From positions 186,001 through 250,000 of the forward strand of contig NZ_FXAZ01000002.1 of assembly GCF_900177815.1 (NCBI RefSeq): a stretch of 64,000 nt of DNA. Reading direction: 5' to 3'. Shown piece after piece: positions 40,836 to 51,710 of this stretch. Position 1 is the stretch's first letter. Every line of letters starts with the position of its first letter. Under the pieces are notes generated by a model. That model was not told the DNA's origin. It made no database searches and worked only from the letters and a program-made list of their open reading frames with translations. This DNA is from Paenibacillus aquistagni. GTDB lineage: Bacteria > Bacillota > Bacilli > Paenibacillales > Paenibacillaceae. Made by a program: the position numbers and the translations under genes.

Positions 40836-42191
40836 TTATTCTGCAAGACGCTTCTCAAGCTGCGCTTTCTCTTCCTCATAGCCTGGTTTGCCAAGAAGGG
40901 CAAACATGTTCTTCTTATAGGCTTCTACACCAGGTTGGTCGAATGGATTAACCCCTAACAGATATCCGCTGATTCCGCATGCTCTCTCAAAGAATGTTAC
41001 CAAGTACCCGAAGGAATATGGCGACATGTCTGGGATTGTCACGATCAAGTTAGGCACTTGCCCGTCTGTATGGGCAAGCATCGTCCCTTGGAATGCCTTC
41101 TTGTTGACAAAGTCCATCGTCTTGCCTGCCAAGAAGTTGAGTCCGTCTAGATCAGCAGGATCTTCTTCGATGGAGATCTGTTCTTTTACTTCTTCCACTT
41201 GGATAACCGTTTCGAACAGATTGCGGGAGCCTTCTTGAATGAATTGTCCCATGGAGTGAAGATCAGTAGAGAAGTCTACAGATGCAGGGTAGATGCCCTT
41301 GTAATCCTTCCCTTCGCTCTCTCCGTACAGCTGCTTCCACCACTCCGATACATAATGAAGAGATGGCTCATAGTTCACGAGAATCTCGATCGCTTTGCCT
41401 TTGCGATACAAGGCATTGCGCACAGCTGCGTATTGATAGCTCAAGTTCTCAGCCACATTCGGATTGTTGTATTCTGCAGCTGCATCTTGCGCGCCCTTCA
41501 TCATCTCGTCGATGTCGATGCCAGCAACAGCGATCGGAAGCAAGCCTACTGCTGTCAAGACAGAGTAGCGGCCGCCAACATCATCTGGAATGACGAAAGT
41601 CTCGTAGCCCTCTTCTGTCGCTAGCTTCTTCAATGCGCCTTTTTCACGGTCCGTTGTTGCGAAGATGCGGTTCTTCGCTTCTTCCTTGCCGTATTTCTTC
41701 TCAAGCGCATCCTTAAAGATACGGAATGCGATCGCAGGCTCTGTTGTTGTGCCTGACTTCGAGATCACGTTGATCGAGAAGTCCTTGCCTTCAATCAATT
41801 GAAGCAAGTGAGCCACATATGTAGAGCTGATGTTGTTGCCTGCGAAGTAGATCTCAGGCGTATTGCGCTTGTCCTTCGGCAGCATGTTGTAGAAGGAATG
41901 TCCAAGCATTTCGATCGCTGCTCGCGCTCCAAGGTAAGAGCCGCCGATACCGATGACGATCATGACCTCAGAATTGTCTTGAATGCGCTTCGCTGCACTC
42001 TTAATGCGAGCAAATTCTTCTTTATCATAATTAAAAGGCAGATCGATCCAACCTAAGAAGTCTGAACCTACGCCAGTCTTATTGTGCAATTGTTCGTGGG
42101 CGAGACGAATCGGTTCTGCCAAATAATCAATTTCATGTTGTCCGACGAATGCCAATGCTTTACTGTAGTCAAATTGTATTTTTTTCGACAT
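40836..42191 (-). CDS. pgi: Glucose-6-phosphate isomerase
   Basis: A 451-aa enzyme. Sugar-phosphate loop [20 protein letters not shown], the [19 protein letters not shown]-domain stretch, [19 protein letters not shown], the catalytic Glu in [13 protein letters not shown] and the Lys in the last part. It interconverts glucose-6-phosphate and fructose-6-phosphate. The length is usual for Bacilli. Monocistronic; a divergent oxidoreductase gene lies 286 bp away. Confidence 0.97.
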   Translation of the reverse strand: MSKKIQFDYSKALAFVGQHEIDYLAEPIRLAHEQLHNKTGVGSDFLGWIDLPFNYDKEEFARIKSAAKRIQDNSEVMIVIGIGGSYLGARAAIEMLGHSFYNMLPKDKRNTPEIYFAGNNISSTYVAHLLQLIEGKDFSINVISKSGTTTEPAIAFRIFKDALEKKYGKEEAKNRIFATTDREKGALKKLATEEGYETFVIPDDVGGRYSVLTAVGLLPIAVAGIDIDEMMKGAQDAAAEYNNPNVAENLSYQYAAVRNALYRKGKAIEILVNYEPSLHYVSEWWKQLYGESEGKDYKGIYPASVDFSTDLHSMGQFIQEGSRNLFETVIQVEEVKEQISIEEDPADLDGLNFLAGKTMDFVNKKAFQGTMLAHTDGQVPNLIVTIPDMSPYSFGYLVTFFERACGISGYLLGVNPFDQPGVEAYKKNMFALLGKPGYEEEKAQLEKRLAE

Positions 42192-42477
42192 TGTACACCC
42201 TCCTCAGTATGTTTGCTTTTCCACTTTAACCCATGAAAATCTTATTTCTTAGAATACTGGATTTCGCATGGAAACACAAGGGAACAAAATCCCTAGAACT
42301 TTATTATACCATAAAAGTTATTTATCAATTTTCAACAATTCATGTATGAATGCGCTATCATCCCGGAAACCATCTTAAATTATGCTAAAATGAATAGAAG
42401 TCAAGTTAACCAAAGCTTTCGTTCAAGCCGTAATTCCGAATAAACATATCCCATTTTTCGTTGAGGTGACAGCCATC

Positions 42478-43386
42478 ATGACAAAAGTAGCAGTATTAGG
42501 ATTAGGTACAATGGGCGCCCCTATGGCGCTGAATTTGTTGCAAAAAGGCTTCGAGGTCATCGTGTACAACCGTACCCCTTCCAAAGTCGAGCCGCTTCGC
42601 GAGGCAGGCGCGCTCGTCGCCCAGCATCCGCGCGAGGCAGCTGCTCAAGCAGACGTCATCATAACGATGGTAAGCAATGACGCTTCCATCCAAGAAATCT
42701 ACTATGGAGACAATGGCGTATTAGCGGGTATCCGCTCGGGTTCCATTGTGATCGACAGCAGCACGATTTCACCTTCGCTGTCTACTGCACTTTACAGCGA
42801 ATGCCAAGCGAAAGAAGCACAATTTCTTGATGCTCCTGTAACCGGAAGCAAGCCTGCTGCAGAGGCAGGTACCCTGCTCTTTATGGTAGGCGGCGAAGAA
42901 GCCGCTCTTACACAAGCAATGCCTGTTCTTGAAGCAATGGGTACGCGAATTGTATATATGGGGCCATCCGGCAGCGGCTCTATTACAAAGCTTGCGCATA
43001 ATACGATTGTGGGCATCAATAATGTCGCATTGGCAGAAGGCTTCTCCATTGTGTCCAAGGCTGGCGTGAACCCCACTGCCTTCCTTGAGGTCGTGCAGAA
43101 CGGCAGTGCAGGCAGCAAGGCTGCGGAGCTTAAGGGGCAGAAGATCATCGACAGCAACTTCGACAATCAATTCTCCCTTGCGCTTATGCTGAAAGACCTT
43201 AAGCTGGCGTCGGTGCTGACCGATCAATTGCAGTCTCCTACGCCAATGCTCGAGCTGGCGAAGAGCATGTTCCAGATGGGACAAACGGCTGGGTATGATG
43301 AAGAAGACCTATGCTCTGTCGTTAAGATCTATGAACAGTGGATTGGACATGCGATCAATGCGGAGCGGAAGGCAGCAGAAAAGTAA
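42478..43386 (+). CDS. Beta-hydroxyacid dehydrogenase (3-hydroxyisobutyrate type)
   Basis: About 302 aa. NAD(P)-binding VAVLGLGTMGAPMALNLLQ, substrate-binding LDAPVTGSKPAAEAGTLLF, and the catalytic Lys in KLAHNTIVGINNVALAEG. The family oxidises 3-hydroxy acids (3-hydroxyisobutyrate, tartronate semialdehyde, glyoxylate types); the exact substrate cannot be told. TTGAGGTGA before the ATG at 42478 favours that start over 42466. Confidence 0.9.
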   Translation: MTKVAVLGLGTMGAPMALNLLQKGFEVIVYNRTPSKVEPLREAGALVAQHPREAAAQADVIITMVSNDASIQEIYYGDNGVLAGIRSGSIVIDSSTISPSLSTALYSECQAKEAQFLDAPVTGSKPAAEAGTLLFMVGGEEAALTQAMPVLEAMGTRIVYMGPSGSGSITKLAHNTIVGINNVALAEGFSIVSKAGVNPTAFLEVVQNGSAGSKAAELKGQKIIDSNFDNQFSLALMLKDLKLASVLTDQLQSPTPMLELAKSMFQMGQTAGYDEEDLCSVVKIYEQWIGHAINAERKAAEK

Positions 43387-43493
43387 CATGCACGCTGCAG
43401 CATCACACTGAAGCCTTGAGCGGCGCGCTAATGCCTAGAGCAGCAGTATCAGCAATTACAGAAGATATGCAGTCAATCCATAAACTATGAACT

Positions 43494-43534
43494 AAACCCA
43501 TTAGCCTGCAGCTATTGTGCTCGCTAATGGGTTT
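43494..43534. terminator. Bidirectional terminator
   Basis: Perfect 12-bp arms AAACCCATTAGC / GCTAATGGGTTT, T-run on the plus side and A-run on the other. Separates the dehydrogenase gene from the convergent GntR-type gene. Confidence 0.9.
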
Positions 43535-43603
43535 TCTTTATATCCCTTGCATCTTTGGCTCCTTTACAAGCTCGACCGCAGATAGACAGACCATGCGTGG
43601 ACG

Positions 43604-44575
43604 CTAGTCCACCTCGTTCTCGATGATCATACGCAATAAACTCTCGCTGCTCTTCTCCAAGACCATCGGATATAGGGCTACTTTATCGGGGTTCAGCGCT
43701 TGAAGATCTTCGTATACGGCGGGAGAAGCATATACCTTATCCGCCCGTTCAAGCAATTCATGAAGCTGCTCCTGATCCTTCATTCCAACGGCATGTGCAT
43801 GAATCTGCGTAATCCCTGCTTCTTGCACGCCGCTTGCCATCCATTGCCCGCCTGTCTTGCCCAGGCACACGAAGCCCACCTCGCTGTCTGGCTTCAGCTT
43901 CGCCATGTCCAGCAAAGAGGATAGTTCAATGGTCGCTCCAATGACGTAAAGCTTTTTCTCATAATGGGACATGCGATGCCTAACCTCTTCAGCATGATTC
44001 AGAGTCGTAATAATAACATTGGCCTGCTCCAATACGTCAAGTGCTGCCTCACCTTCCTGCGGCAGCTCTTCTAGGAACAACGTCTCCACTTGCGATGCGG
44101 TCACTCGCTCAATCTCTTGGCGGTAGAAGGAATGATCATGACCTTGGCATTCAATCAAGACAATGCGCGGAACCTCTTCTTTCTCAGAGGGATGCAGCAG
44201 CGTATACGCTAAGCCCGATATGAACAAATCAACCAGCGGGATGCCCTGCTTCTCCGCTACATCCATCATCTGAGTGACAAGCTGCTCAAGCGGCTTGCGC
44301 GCATGTTGGAGATGCTCCACCTTCGCATTATCCATCACTTGCGTGCCGCGTCCCTTCTGCATCTTGAGCAAGCCTTCATCGCGAAGCTGGGTGTACACAA
44401 GATTAACCGTATTTCGATTCAACCCGAGCGCATCTGCCAATTGGTTAGCGGAAGGAAGCATATCCCCAGGCCGAATCTCACCAAGTCCAATCAGCCACTT
44501 CAGCTGCTCCTTAAGCTGGGTGTTTACACTGAAGTTGATTCCCGAATCCACCTTTAATAGCAACTCTTTATTCAT
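43604..44575 (-). CDS. GntR-family regulator with unusual effector part
   Basis: About 323 aa. The N-terminal 75 residues are a GntR winged helix (QLADALGLNRNTVNLVYTQL, then EGLLKMQKGRGTQVMD). The rest (residues 95-320) is neither UTRA nor FadR; it looks like a periplasmic-binding-protein-like or Rossmann sensor (VPRIVLIECQGHDHSF, LDVLEQANVIITTLNHAEEV). The start at 44575 (MNKELLLKVD) has TGGAG about 13 nt upstream. Divergent from the HPP-family gene, with shared operator-like sites. Confidence 0.85.
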   Translation of the reverse strand: MNKELLLKVDSGINFSVNTQLKEQLKWLIGLGEIRPGDMLPSANQLADALGLNRNTVNLVYTQLRDEGLLKMQKGRGTQVMDNAKVEHLQHARKPLEQLVTQMMDVAEKQGIPLVDLFISGLAYTLLHPSEKEEVPRIVLIECQGHDHSFYRQEIERVTASQVETLFLEELPQEGEAALDVLEQANVIITTLNHAEEVRHRMSHYEKKLYVIGATIELSSLLDMAKLKPDSEVGFVCLGKTGGQWMASGVQEAGITQIHAHAVGMKDQEQLHELLERADKVYASPAVYEDLQALNPDKVALYPMVLEKSSESLLRMIIENEVD

Positions 44576-44610
44576 AGGGCATTCAAACTCCATTCACAGA
44601 AGATAATCAC

Positions 44611-44798
44611 ATTATACTATTCAACTAGACATTTATTTCACTGTACTCTTTCTGCTGCAACCATGCAACAGCGATCTGCTAAGCTGTACATCAAATAATT
44701 AAGACTTTCTGTCCTTCGTCCCCAATAAAAAAACGTTGACAGCTAAGAAAAGAATACGTAAATTATATTACATATTACTAGTTAACTATTAATTTAGT
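44611..44798. promoter_or_regulatory. Divergent promoter region with TAGTTAACTA palindrome
   Basis: Plus strand: TTGACA (44736-44741), 17-bp spacer, TAAATT (44759-44764) toward the HPP gene. Minus strand: TATAAT (complement of 44611-44616) toward the GntR-type gene. TAGTTAACTA (44779-44788) is a perfect palindrome; TAGTTGAATA on the minus strand lies next to the other -10, and TAGTTATAA follows at 44793. These repeats fit binding by the GntR-type protein. Confidence 0.55.
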
Positions 44799-44825
44799 TA
44801 TAAACTTATAAGGATGGGATGTCTA

Positions 44826-45353
44826 ATGCATACTAAACCTCTGCTCACAAAGTACTTTGCTAAAATGACCGGTGCGGGAAGGAGCCCTCTGAAGGTGTCG
44901 CTTCGAACAGCTCTCATCGGATTTCTAGGCGGTTTTCTGGCAATCGGCCTGCTTGCTTACTTAACAGATCTTACATCAGCGATTTGGCTGATGGCTCCAT
45001 TCGGGGCAAGCTGTGTATTGGCGTTCGGCGTATGGGAAGCCCCGCTATCCCAGCCTCGGAACATTATTGGGGGTCATCTGGTTTCAACTACAGTCGGCTT
45101 ATTGCTGTTTCACCTATTCGGCAGCTCCTATTGGGTCATTGCACTTGGTGTCGGCTTATCGATCACCTTCATGCATCTGACTCGCACCACGCATCCACCG
45201 GCTGGCGCTAATCCCATCGTCGTCATCATGTCGGGAAGCTCGTGGTCCTTTCTCCTGTATCCTGTTTTGATCGGATCTTTGGTGATCGTACTCATCGCTT
45301 TGCTATTGAACAACCTCGACGAACAACGCCATTACCCCAAGTTCTGGTTTTGA
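44826..45353 (+). CDS. HPP-family membrane protein
   Basis: About 175 aa with four or five membrane segments. The family motif HPP is present in THPPAGANPIVVIMSG, and GFLGGFLAIGLLAYLTDLT and SQPRNIIGGHLVSTTVGLLL match the family. HPP proteins are putative transporters or anion (nitrite) channels. A second start at 44814 is possible, but 44826 spaces better from AAGGATGGG. Controlled, by position, by the divergent GntR-type protein. Confidence 0.85.
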   Translation: MHTKPLLTKYFAKMTGAGRSPLKVSLRTALIGFLGGFLAIGLLAYLTDLTSAIWLMAPFGASCVLAFGVWEAPLSQPRNIIGGHLVSTTVGLLLFHLFGSSYWVIALGVGLSITFMHLTRTTHPPAGANPIVVIMSGSSWSFLLYPVLIGSLVIVLIALLLNNLDEQRHYPKFWF

Positions 45354-45446
45354 TCAAAAAGAAGCATACGGCAATGATGCATGCCTAATGCTCCAGCTTA
45401 CACACCACTGTCACTTGCAGATCAAAGCTGTATTGCAAACAAAAAA

Positions 45447-45484
45447 GGACCTTAGATCCCACAAACGTGGGAGCTCTAAGGTCC
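45447..45484 (-). terminator. Strong terminator after transketolase
   Basis: Two-part stem GGACCTTAGA-TCCCAC / GTGGGA-GCTCTAAGGTCC, six T after it on the minus strand. About 125 bp past the tkt stop. Confidence 0.9.
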
Positions 45485-45609
45485 TGCGTAATCATTATAT
45501 GTCCCAGACTGCCGGGAATTTGACACATCAACTGCGGCTTTTCAAGCCATTATTCCCAGCTTCATGCTGCTGTTGCGTAACAGTTTGGTGTTTACATGAT
45601 GCCGTGAAG

Positions 45610-47622
45610 TTACAGAAGCGCCTTCACGCGGCTAACCACGTTTTCTACCGTAAAGCCATACTCTTGGATCACTTTATCGCCAGGCGCGGAAGCACCGAAT
45701 GTGCTGATGCCCAGGATATCGCCTTGATCCCCAACATAACGCTCCCAACCGAATGGAGAAGCCATCTCGATAGCAAGACGTGCTTTTACATCTGGCAGAA
45801 GAACGGAATCACGATATTCCTTCGGCTGCTTATCGAACAGATCCCAGCTTGGCATGGAGATGACACGAACTTGAATGCCTTCTTCAGCCAATGCTTGTTG
45901 TGCACGAACCGCGAGCTGTACTTCGGAGCCTGTTGCAATGATTTGCGCTTGCGGCTTGCCGTTAGGCGCATCCGCTACCACATAAGCACCGCGAGCAACA
46001 CCTTCGCGTGCTGCTTCTGCCGTTCCTTCAAGGATCGGCAGGTTCTGGCGAGTCAACACGAGCACAACCGGATTGCCTTTGTTCTCCATGGAATACGCCC
46101 ATGCCGCAGATGTCTCGTTGCCGTCAGCCGGACGAAGCACCGTGAGGCCAGGAATGATGCGTACCGAAGCCAATTGCTCGATTGGCTCATGGGTAGGGCC
46201 ATCTTCCCCAACTGCGATACTGTCATGCGTGAGCACATAAGTAACAGGCAAGCCCATAATCGAAGACAAGCGAACCGCCGGACGAAGATAATCGGTAAAC
46301 ACGAAGAATGTACCGCCGAATACCTTCACGCCGCCATGAAGCATCATGCCATTCATTGCTGCCGCCATTGCAAATTCACGCACACCGAAGTAAATATTGC
46401 GTCCGCTATAGTCCTTCGCGCTGAAGTTCGTCAAGCCATTGAGATGCGTCATGGTTGAGCTCTCAAGGTCGGCAGAACCGCCAGTGAGGTAAGGAATTCG
46501 CTTCGCAAGGCCGTTCAGCGCGTTACCGGAAGCGACGCGTGTCGATACCGCTTTGTCGCTTGTTGCATACACAGGAAGCTCAGCATCCCAGTCTGCTGGA
46601 AGCTCGCCCGCAATCGCTTCTTTCAATTGCTTCGCAAGCTCTGGATGCTCCTGCTCGTATTTGGCAAGCAGTGCGTCCCACTCTTTATTTGCAGCTTCGC
46701 CCTTGTCTTGGACGTTCGCTTTGAAGTTGTCATATACGTCTTGAGGAACATGGAAGTCCTCATGCTCCCACTCATAATAGGCTTTAGTAAGCTTCGTTTC
46801 ATCAGCACCAAGCGGTGAACCGTGCGTACCGCCATGTCCGCCCTTGCCTTGCTTGTTCGGGCTTCCGTAGCCGATTACCGTCTTCACTTCAATCAAGGTT
46901 GGCTTGTCCGCTACCGTGCGAGCACTGTTTACTGCAGCCTCGATCGCAGCCAAGTCGTTGCCATCCTCTACAAGCAGCGTTTGCCAGCCATATGCCTCAA
47001 AACGCTGACGAACATTCTCGCTGAAGCTTAGGTTGGATTCGCCATCAAGCGTAATATCATTGGAATCATACAGCACGATCAATTTGCCAAGCTTCAGGTG
47101 ACCTGCGAGTGAAGCTGCTTCGCTTGCTACACCTTCCATCAAGTCTCCATCACCGCAGATCACGTACGTATGATGATCAATCAAGTTATATCCTTCACGG
47201 TTGTAAGTCGCGCCTAGCTGTGCTTCTGCCATCGCCATCCCTACAGCCATTGCAATCCCTTGACCAAGCGGTCCAGTTGTTGCTTCTACCCCTGCCGTAT
47301 GTCCAAACTCAGGGTGACCTGGGGTCTTGCTTCCCCATTGACGGAAGTTCTTGATCTCTTCCATAGGAAGATCGTAGCCGCTCAGATGAAGCAGGCTATA
47401 CAGCAGCATGGAACCGTGTCCTGCAGACAACACGAACCGGTCGCGATTCATCCAAGTTGGATTGCTTGGATTATGAGTCATGGCTTTTGCAAAAAGATGA
47501 TACCCCATAGGGGCTGAGCCCATAGGCATCCCTGGATGGCCGGATTTAGCCTTTTCAATAGCATCAATAGCCAAAGTACGAATCGTAGCAATCGATAGCT
47601 GATCAATAGGTGTTGCTGTCAT
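45610..47622 (-). CDS. tkt: Transketolase
   Basis: A 670-aa enzyme. Thiamine-diphosphate motif [18 protein letters not shown], with [12 protein letters not shown] following; N-terminal [20 protein letters not shown]; central [20 protein letters not shown] (transketolase signature); and the C-terminal domain with [18 protein letters not shown]. It moves two-carbon units between ketose and aldose phosphates in the pentose-phosphate pathway. The length is standard. GGAGGAAATCAGCA precedes the ATG. Confidence 0.97.
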   Translation of the reverse strand: MTATPIDQLSIATIRTLAIDAIEKAKSGHPGMPMGSAPMGYHLFAKAMTHNPSNPTWMNRDRFVLSAGHGSMLLYSLLHLSGYDLPMEEIKNFRQWGSKTPGHPEFGHTAGVEATTGPLGQGIAMAVGMAMAEAQLGATYNREGYNLIDHHTYVICGDGDLMEGVASEAASLAGHLKLGKLIVLYDSNDITLDGESNLSFSENVRQRFEAYGWQTLLVEDGNDLAAIEAAVNSARTVADKPTLIEVKTVIGYGSPNKQGKGGHGGTHGSPLGADETKLTKAYYEWEHEDFHVPQDVYDNFKANVQDKGEAANKEWDALLAKYEQEHPELAKQLKEAIAGELPADWDAELPVYATSDKAVSTRVASGNALNGLAKRIPYLTGGSADLESSTMTHLNGLTNFSAKDYSGRNIYFGVREFAMAAAMNGMMLHGGVKVFGGTFFVFTDYLRPAVRLSSIMGLPVTYVLTHDSIAVGEDGPTHEPIEQLASVRIIPGLTVLRPADGNETSAAWAYSMENKGNPVVLVLTRQNLPILEGTAEAAREGVARGAYVVADAPNGKPQAQIIATGSEVQLAVRAQQALAEEGIQVRVISMPSWDLFDKQPKEYRDSVLLPDVKARLAIEMASPFGWERYVGDQGDILGISTFGASAPGDKVIQEYGFTVENVVSRVKALL

Positions 47623-47985
47623 TGCTGATTTCCTCCCTCTCTATGTACAAGAAATGTAAGGTGAGAAATACTTCTATCGGAGTCCTTCGTGATGAACGAC
47701 CGCGTATAGAGGTTATTTTATGCCGCATAAGAATGGTGATTGCGCCTCAGCGAAATACAAATATTCTTACAAGGTTACAGATGCTCGCCTTCATCTTGTC
47801 TATTTGTTGGTATTACTATACCATCACTTGAACATAATGCGAAGCCCGTGAACAAACTTTCACGAGGAATACAATGCCTAATAGCCTCCACAATGTTGCA
47901 GCAAGCGACAATACATAATAATAATTATAAATTAAAAACGCCTCTCAATCCATAGCCTATCCTTTATTCCTTTAAATCAAAACAA
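47623..47985. other. Intergenic leader upstream of tkt
   Basis: About 360 bp with no plausible gene. The tkt promoter should lie here (minus strand); AT-rich segments occur near 47800-47830 and 47920-47940 but no clear -35/-10 pair was chosen. No riboswitch was recognised. Confidence 0.4.
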
Positions 47986-48642
47986 TCAATGCTCATGACG
48001 GGACCGTTTTCTAAATCTCCGGTACAGCTTGCGAAGCCGCTCCAGCATCGGTTCAGACAGTCGAATCGTACAGACAGCAGATATAGGGCGATAGATCCAA
48101 TGATAGGCTTGTCTTGTATCACGCCACACATGATCGCTTCCTTCCAGCAGAAAGTCGCTCACGTCTACTACTTTGCCCTTCCCCTTGTCATTGAATATAT
48201 TTTTCCCATGAATGTCTCTTGGATTCAAGCCCCTTGAGCGCGCATACGCGAGCGCTTCATCTACATCTCGAATGACGGACGGCGGAATGCTGATCCCATG
48301 CAGCAGGCAATCATACAAATTTGTGCCGTACAGCCGCTTTAAGATCAAATATCCGTCGCCTTTATAATAACAGGCCGCATACGCGGGATGCGGACCAAGC
48401 CTTCTATAGACCTCTGCTTCCTCATCTAGTCCAGGCCGATTCCTCGCATATACCTTGGCAATCCAAGGAGAATCTCCTCTTGCGAGGACGGCAGCATAAT
48501 TGCCTGTGCCCAGCAGCTGCCAGCCCTGAGGAATCCCTGATGCAACCACCGGGTCATCGCTGGACTCGCTGTTTACGCATAACGAATGCAGAAGCTCATC
48601 CTCAATCCACTGAATGGCTTGCATAATTTTGATATGTTCCAT
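47986..48642 (-). CDS. Protein kinase-like protein
   Basis: A 218-aa protein with a compact kinase-like fold: glycine loop LGTGNYAAVLARGDSPW with IAKVY (Lys), catalytic loop RGLNPRDIHGKNIFND (HxD variant DIHGKN) and the metal motif VVDVSDFL. Atypical serine/threonine kinase of the small Bacillus type, about 220 aa. The basic C-terminal tail (RLRKLYRRFRKRSRHEH) is unusual. Target unknown. Confidence 0.75.
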   Translation of the reverse strand: MEHIKIMQAIQWIEDELLHSLCVNSESSDDPVVASGIPQGWQLLGTGNYAAVLARGDSPWIAKVYARNRPGLDEEAEVYRRLGPHPAYAACYYKGDGYLILKRLYGTNLYDCLLHGISIPPSVIRDVDEALAYARSRGLNPRDIHGKNIFNDKGKGKVVDVSDFLLEGSDHVWRDTRQAYHWIYRPISAVCTIRLSEPMLERLRKLYRRFRKRSRHEH

Positions 48643-48763
48643 GGCTGTATCACCTAACCTTATTTACAGAACCACAGTTCAATATATCATCCAGACACAA
48701 ATCCTTCCATCCTAATATGAAAAATAAAGACAAAATGAATGATTGAGCAGCATGCAAAAAAAG

Positions 48764-48790
48764 ACTGGACTCGAATCAATCGTCGTCCAG
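48764..48790 (-). terminator. Terminator after purU
   Basis: CTGGAC / GTCCAG stem with an inner CGA / TCG pair and a seven-base T-rich run on the minus strand; 28 bp past the purU stop. Confidence 0.75.
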
Positions 48791-48817
48791 CCTTCGTATT
48801 TTGATGACTACCCAGTG

Positions 48818-49717
48818 CTAATTAAACACCACCGTCTTGTTCTGATGCACGAGAATACGATCCTCCACATGCCAATGTACCGCACGCGCCAGCACAACAC
48901 GTTCGATCGTACGACCGATGCGCTTTAATTCATTCACATCCGCGCGATGCGTAACGCGGCCCACATCCTGCTCAATAATCGGCCCGCCATCAAGCTCCTC
49001 TGTTACATAATGAGCGGTGGCCCCAATAAGCTTCACCCCGCGCTCAAACGCTTGGTGATACGGCTTGCCGCCAACAAATGCCGGCAGGAAGGAGTGGTGA
49101 ATATTGATGATGCGGTTCTGATACTGCTCGATAAACGCAGGTGCAATAATCTGCATGTAGCGAGCTAAGATGATCACATCAGCACTGCCATTTACGAGCT
49201 CAAGCTGCTGCTTCGTCGCTTCGGCCTTCGTGTCATGCGTCACAGGGATATAATGATACGGAATATCAAAGGATTCCACATACTCTCTCATATCCTCGTG
49301 GTTGCTCACCACCATCGCAATCTCCGCATCCAAGTCGCCCGCCTGCCACTGCCAGAGCAATTCCAGCAAGCAATGATCCTCCTTCGATACAAAGATGGCT
49401 AGACGCTTCTTCTCGCTTACGCAGCTGATCTGCCATTTCATCTCAAAGCTGGCTGCAATCGCAGCAAAGTGCTCCTTCAAAGCAGGAAGCCGCTCATTCA
49501 ACTGATCCATATCGAATTCGATCCGCATGAAAAACATGCCGCCCTCTGGATCCATCGTATATTGATCAGACTGTACAATGTTGGCATGGTGCTCAAAAAG
49601 AAACTGCGATACCGCAGCGACAATCCCTGCCCGATCCGGACAGGATATCAGCATCCGTGCTCGATTCTCATTAACCTTGCTTTCTTGCGAGTGAGACCTA
49701 GTCAGTTGGTGTGTCAT
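48818..49717 (-). CDS. purU: Formyltetrahydrofolate deformylase
   Basis: About 299 aa. Residues 15-95 are an ACT domain (ARMLISCPDRAGIVAAVSQF). The rest is a formyltransferase fold with NIHHSFLPAFVGGKPYHQAF and ATAHYVTEELDGGPIIEQ (catalytic Asn-His-Asp set). It releases formate from 10-formyl-tetrahydrofolate, balancing one-carbon units and feeding purine synthesis. Start at 49717 (MTHQLTRS) behind GGAGCGGAG; upstream codons to 49768 are less well supported. Confidence 0.92.
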   Translation of the reverse strand: MTHQLTRSHSQESKVNENRARMLISCPDRAGIVAAVSQFLFEHHANIVQSDQYTMDPEGGMFFMRIEFDMDQLNERLPALKEHFAAIAASFEMKWQISCVSEKKRLAIFVSKEDHCLLELLWQWQAGDLDAEIAMVVSNHEDMREYVESFDIPYHYIPVTHDTKAEATKQQLELVNGSADVIILARYMQIIAPAFIEQYQNRIINIHHSFLPAFVGGKPYHQAFERGVKLIGATAHYVTEELDGGPIIEQDVGRVTHRADVNELKRIGRTIERVVLARAVHWHVEDRILVHQNKTVVFN

Positions 49718-49842
49718 CTCCGCTCCATCCCCCATTGTTAATGAATCATATCTAGGCTTATTAGCCATGCCTTAATCTCTACTGCTCACGAGCGTTGCAC
49801 CTTGAGTACTGCACTCATGATTATTGCACTCATGATAAACAA

Positions 49843-50967
49843 CTACGCCTGAAGAGCTTGCTCGCCCGCCAGCCATACGGTAATGCGTTGGTTCAGTTCT
49901 TCTTCTGTGCGATCAGGCAGCACTTGCCCCTCGACAGCCTTGTCGTACAATCGCTCAAGCGGCTCGCGCGGGTCCGCCTTTTTCGCTTTGGCATCATTTT
50001 TAAGCAAAGTCCAAGTATCGATGACAAAGGAACGACGGTCAATGCCTTCATCAGCAAAGAAATGAGCTAGTCGCTCTACATCTGTAACAAAGTCTTGTCC
50101 AAAATGAGCAGCAACATTGCCGCGAAGAAGTGCGATCTCCGCCTCATACATCGGACGCTGCTTCTTCGAATCCTTGCCGATCCACGGCGTCTCCAAGATA
50201 AACGGACGGCCTTGCAAAGCCTCATGCTGCACAACGCCATTAATGCCTTCAAAACCAATCCAGCCAGATCCCACCGGCGTGTGACGGTCTTTCCCAGCCC
50301 CCACTGGATTCTTGCTGTCGTTGAGATGCACGACCGCAATGCGGTCAAGCCCAACGGTCTGGTCGAAGTTCTTCAGAACGCCATCCAGATCGTTGACAAT
50401 GTCATAGCCTGCATCGTGAATATGGCAGGTATCAAGGCAAACGGACAAGCGTTCATTGAACTCTACCTTGTCAACTATCGCAGCAATTTCTTCAAAGCTG
50501 CGGCCGATCTCTGTGCCTTTTCCAGCCATCGTTTCAAGCGCAATATTCACGTCGGTATCATTCGTATTGCGAAGAACCTCATTCAGCCCTTCTGCTATGC
50601 GGTTAATGCCATATTCAGCATCTTTATCCGTATAGGCGCCAGGATGAAGCACAATTTGCTTCACACCGACATAATGCGTCCGCTTGATCTCTTCTTGCAG
50701 GAAGCTTACCGCCAAATCAAACGTATTGGATTTGTACGAGCCAAGGTTAATGATATACGGAGCATGAACGACAATTTCCTCGACACCGTTCTTTGCCATC
50801 AATTCCTTGCCTTCCTCAATATATAACGATTCAATCGGTTTGCGACGCGTATTCTGCGGCGCTCCCGTATAGATCATAAACGAGCTGGAGCTATAGGTGG
50901 CCGCTTCTGTCGCCGCCGACAATAACCCTTTGTCAGAAAATGATACATGTGATCCGATTTTAAGCAT
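49843..50967 (-). CDS. nfo: Endonuclease IV with C-terminal extension
   Basis: A 374-aa protein; endonuclease IV is usually about 280-300 aa. The TIM barrel core runs from [15 protein letters not shown] through [36 protein letters not shown] (zinc) and [20 protein letters not shown], ending near [11 protein letters not shown]. The extra 75-80 residues ([46 protein letters not shown]) are helical, and match no motif known to me. It repairs abasic sites. The extension may be typical of Paenibacillaceae, but I cannot check. Confidence 0.93.
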   Translation of the reverse strand: MLKIGSHVSFSDKGLLSAATEAATYSSSSFMIYTGAPQNTRRKPIESLYIEEGKELMAKNGVEEIVVHAPYIINLGSYKSNTFDLAVSFLQEEIKRTHYVGVKQIVLHPGAYTDKDAEYGINRIAEGLNEVLRNTNDTDVNIALETMAGKGTEIGRSFEEIAAIVDKVEFNERLSVCLDTCHIHDAGYDIVNDLDGVLKNFDQTVGLDRIAVVHLNDSKNPVGAGKDRHTPVGSGWIGFEGINGVVQHEALQGRPFILETPWIGKDSKKQRPMYEAEIALLRGNVAAHFGQDFVTDVERLAHFFADEGIDRRSFVIDTWTLLKNDAKAKKADPREPLERLYDKAVEGQVLPDRTEEELNQRITVWLAGEQALQA

Positions 50968-51089
50968 ATTACAGCTCCTTTCAAGATATTTCTTTATTTT
51001 ACTAGGAATATCGAAATAAATCTAGGAATGCGGTATAATTCAAGTTGTATTCATTAGCAAATTAAGGTAAATAAACGAGGTGAAGGCAG

Positions 51090-51554
51090 ATGATCCATTA
51101 TTCCTTGCTTCCCCTAAATACATCAGGGCCGCCCAATTGGTTCATGAACTCTATCGCCTTTTGGGGTTTGATTATGCTCGGGTTTATGTCTATCGGGGGA
51201 TTCTTTATGTTTCGCAAGTTTCTCAAGGTTCTGCCGATGAGAGACGGGAAGTCCAAGCTCGATTGGCAGAATTATTGGGTAGAGAAGAGCAGAAGCCTAT
51301 GGACTGAAGAATCCAAAGAACTGCTTCAATTGCTCGTGCAACCCGTTCCTAAAGCTTTTCGCGATATTGCAGCACACAGCATCGCAGCGAGGATTGGACA
51401 GATCGCAGTCGAGAGCGGTGCTTCTCAGGTAACAAAAGATCATGTAATCGAAGGCTATATCAAGGCTACCCCGAAGCGCGATCATTCTTATTTGGAAAAA
51501 ACCTTGAAGCGCCATGAGATTGACTATGCTCGCTTCAAGCATCTTCTGCAGTAG
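51090..51554 (+). CDS. DUF2621-family protein
   Basis: A 154-aa protein with an N-terminal hydrophobic helix (FMNSIAFWGLIMLGFMSIGG) and a cytoplasmic tail containing WTEESKELLQLLVQPVPKAF and RIGQIAVESGASQVTKDHVI, followed by KATPKRDHSYLEKTLKRHEI. Family of unknown function in Bacilli. GAGGTGAAGGCAG before the ATG; a TATAAT near 51032 may be its -10. Confidence 0.85.
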   Translation: MIHYSLLPLNTSGPPNWFMNSIAFWGLIMLGFMSIGGFFMFRKFLKVLPMRDGKSKLDWQNYWVEKSRSLWTEESKELLQLLVQPVPKAFRDIAAHSIAARIGQIAVESGASQVTKDHVIEGYIKATPKRDHSYLEKTLKRHEIDYARFKHLLQ

Positions 51555-51710
51555 AGCGAAGTATACTTAGAATATCCATTATTCATAGAGTGCAAACGAG
51601 CTGCATCCAAATATCGCATTGTACTCCCGAGACAGCAGCCCTATGACAGCCATGCGATGCAGCATCTGTCACTCGATCATTAGACTCTGGACCCTAAGGG
51701 GGAGGTCGCT

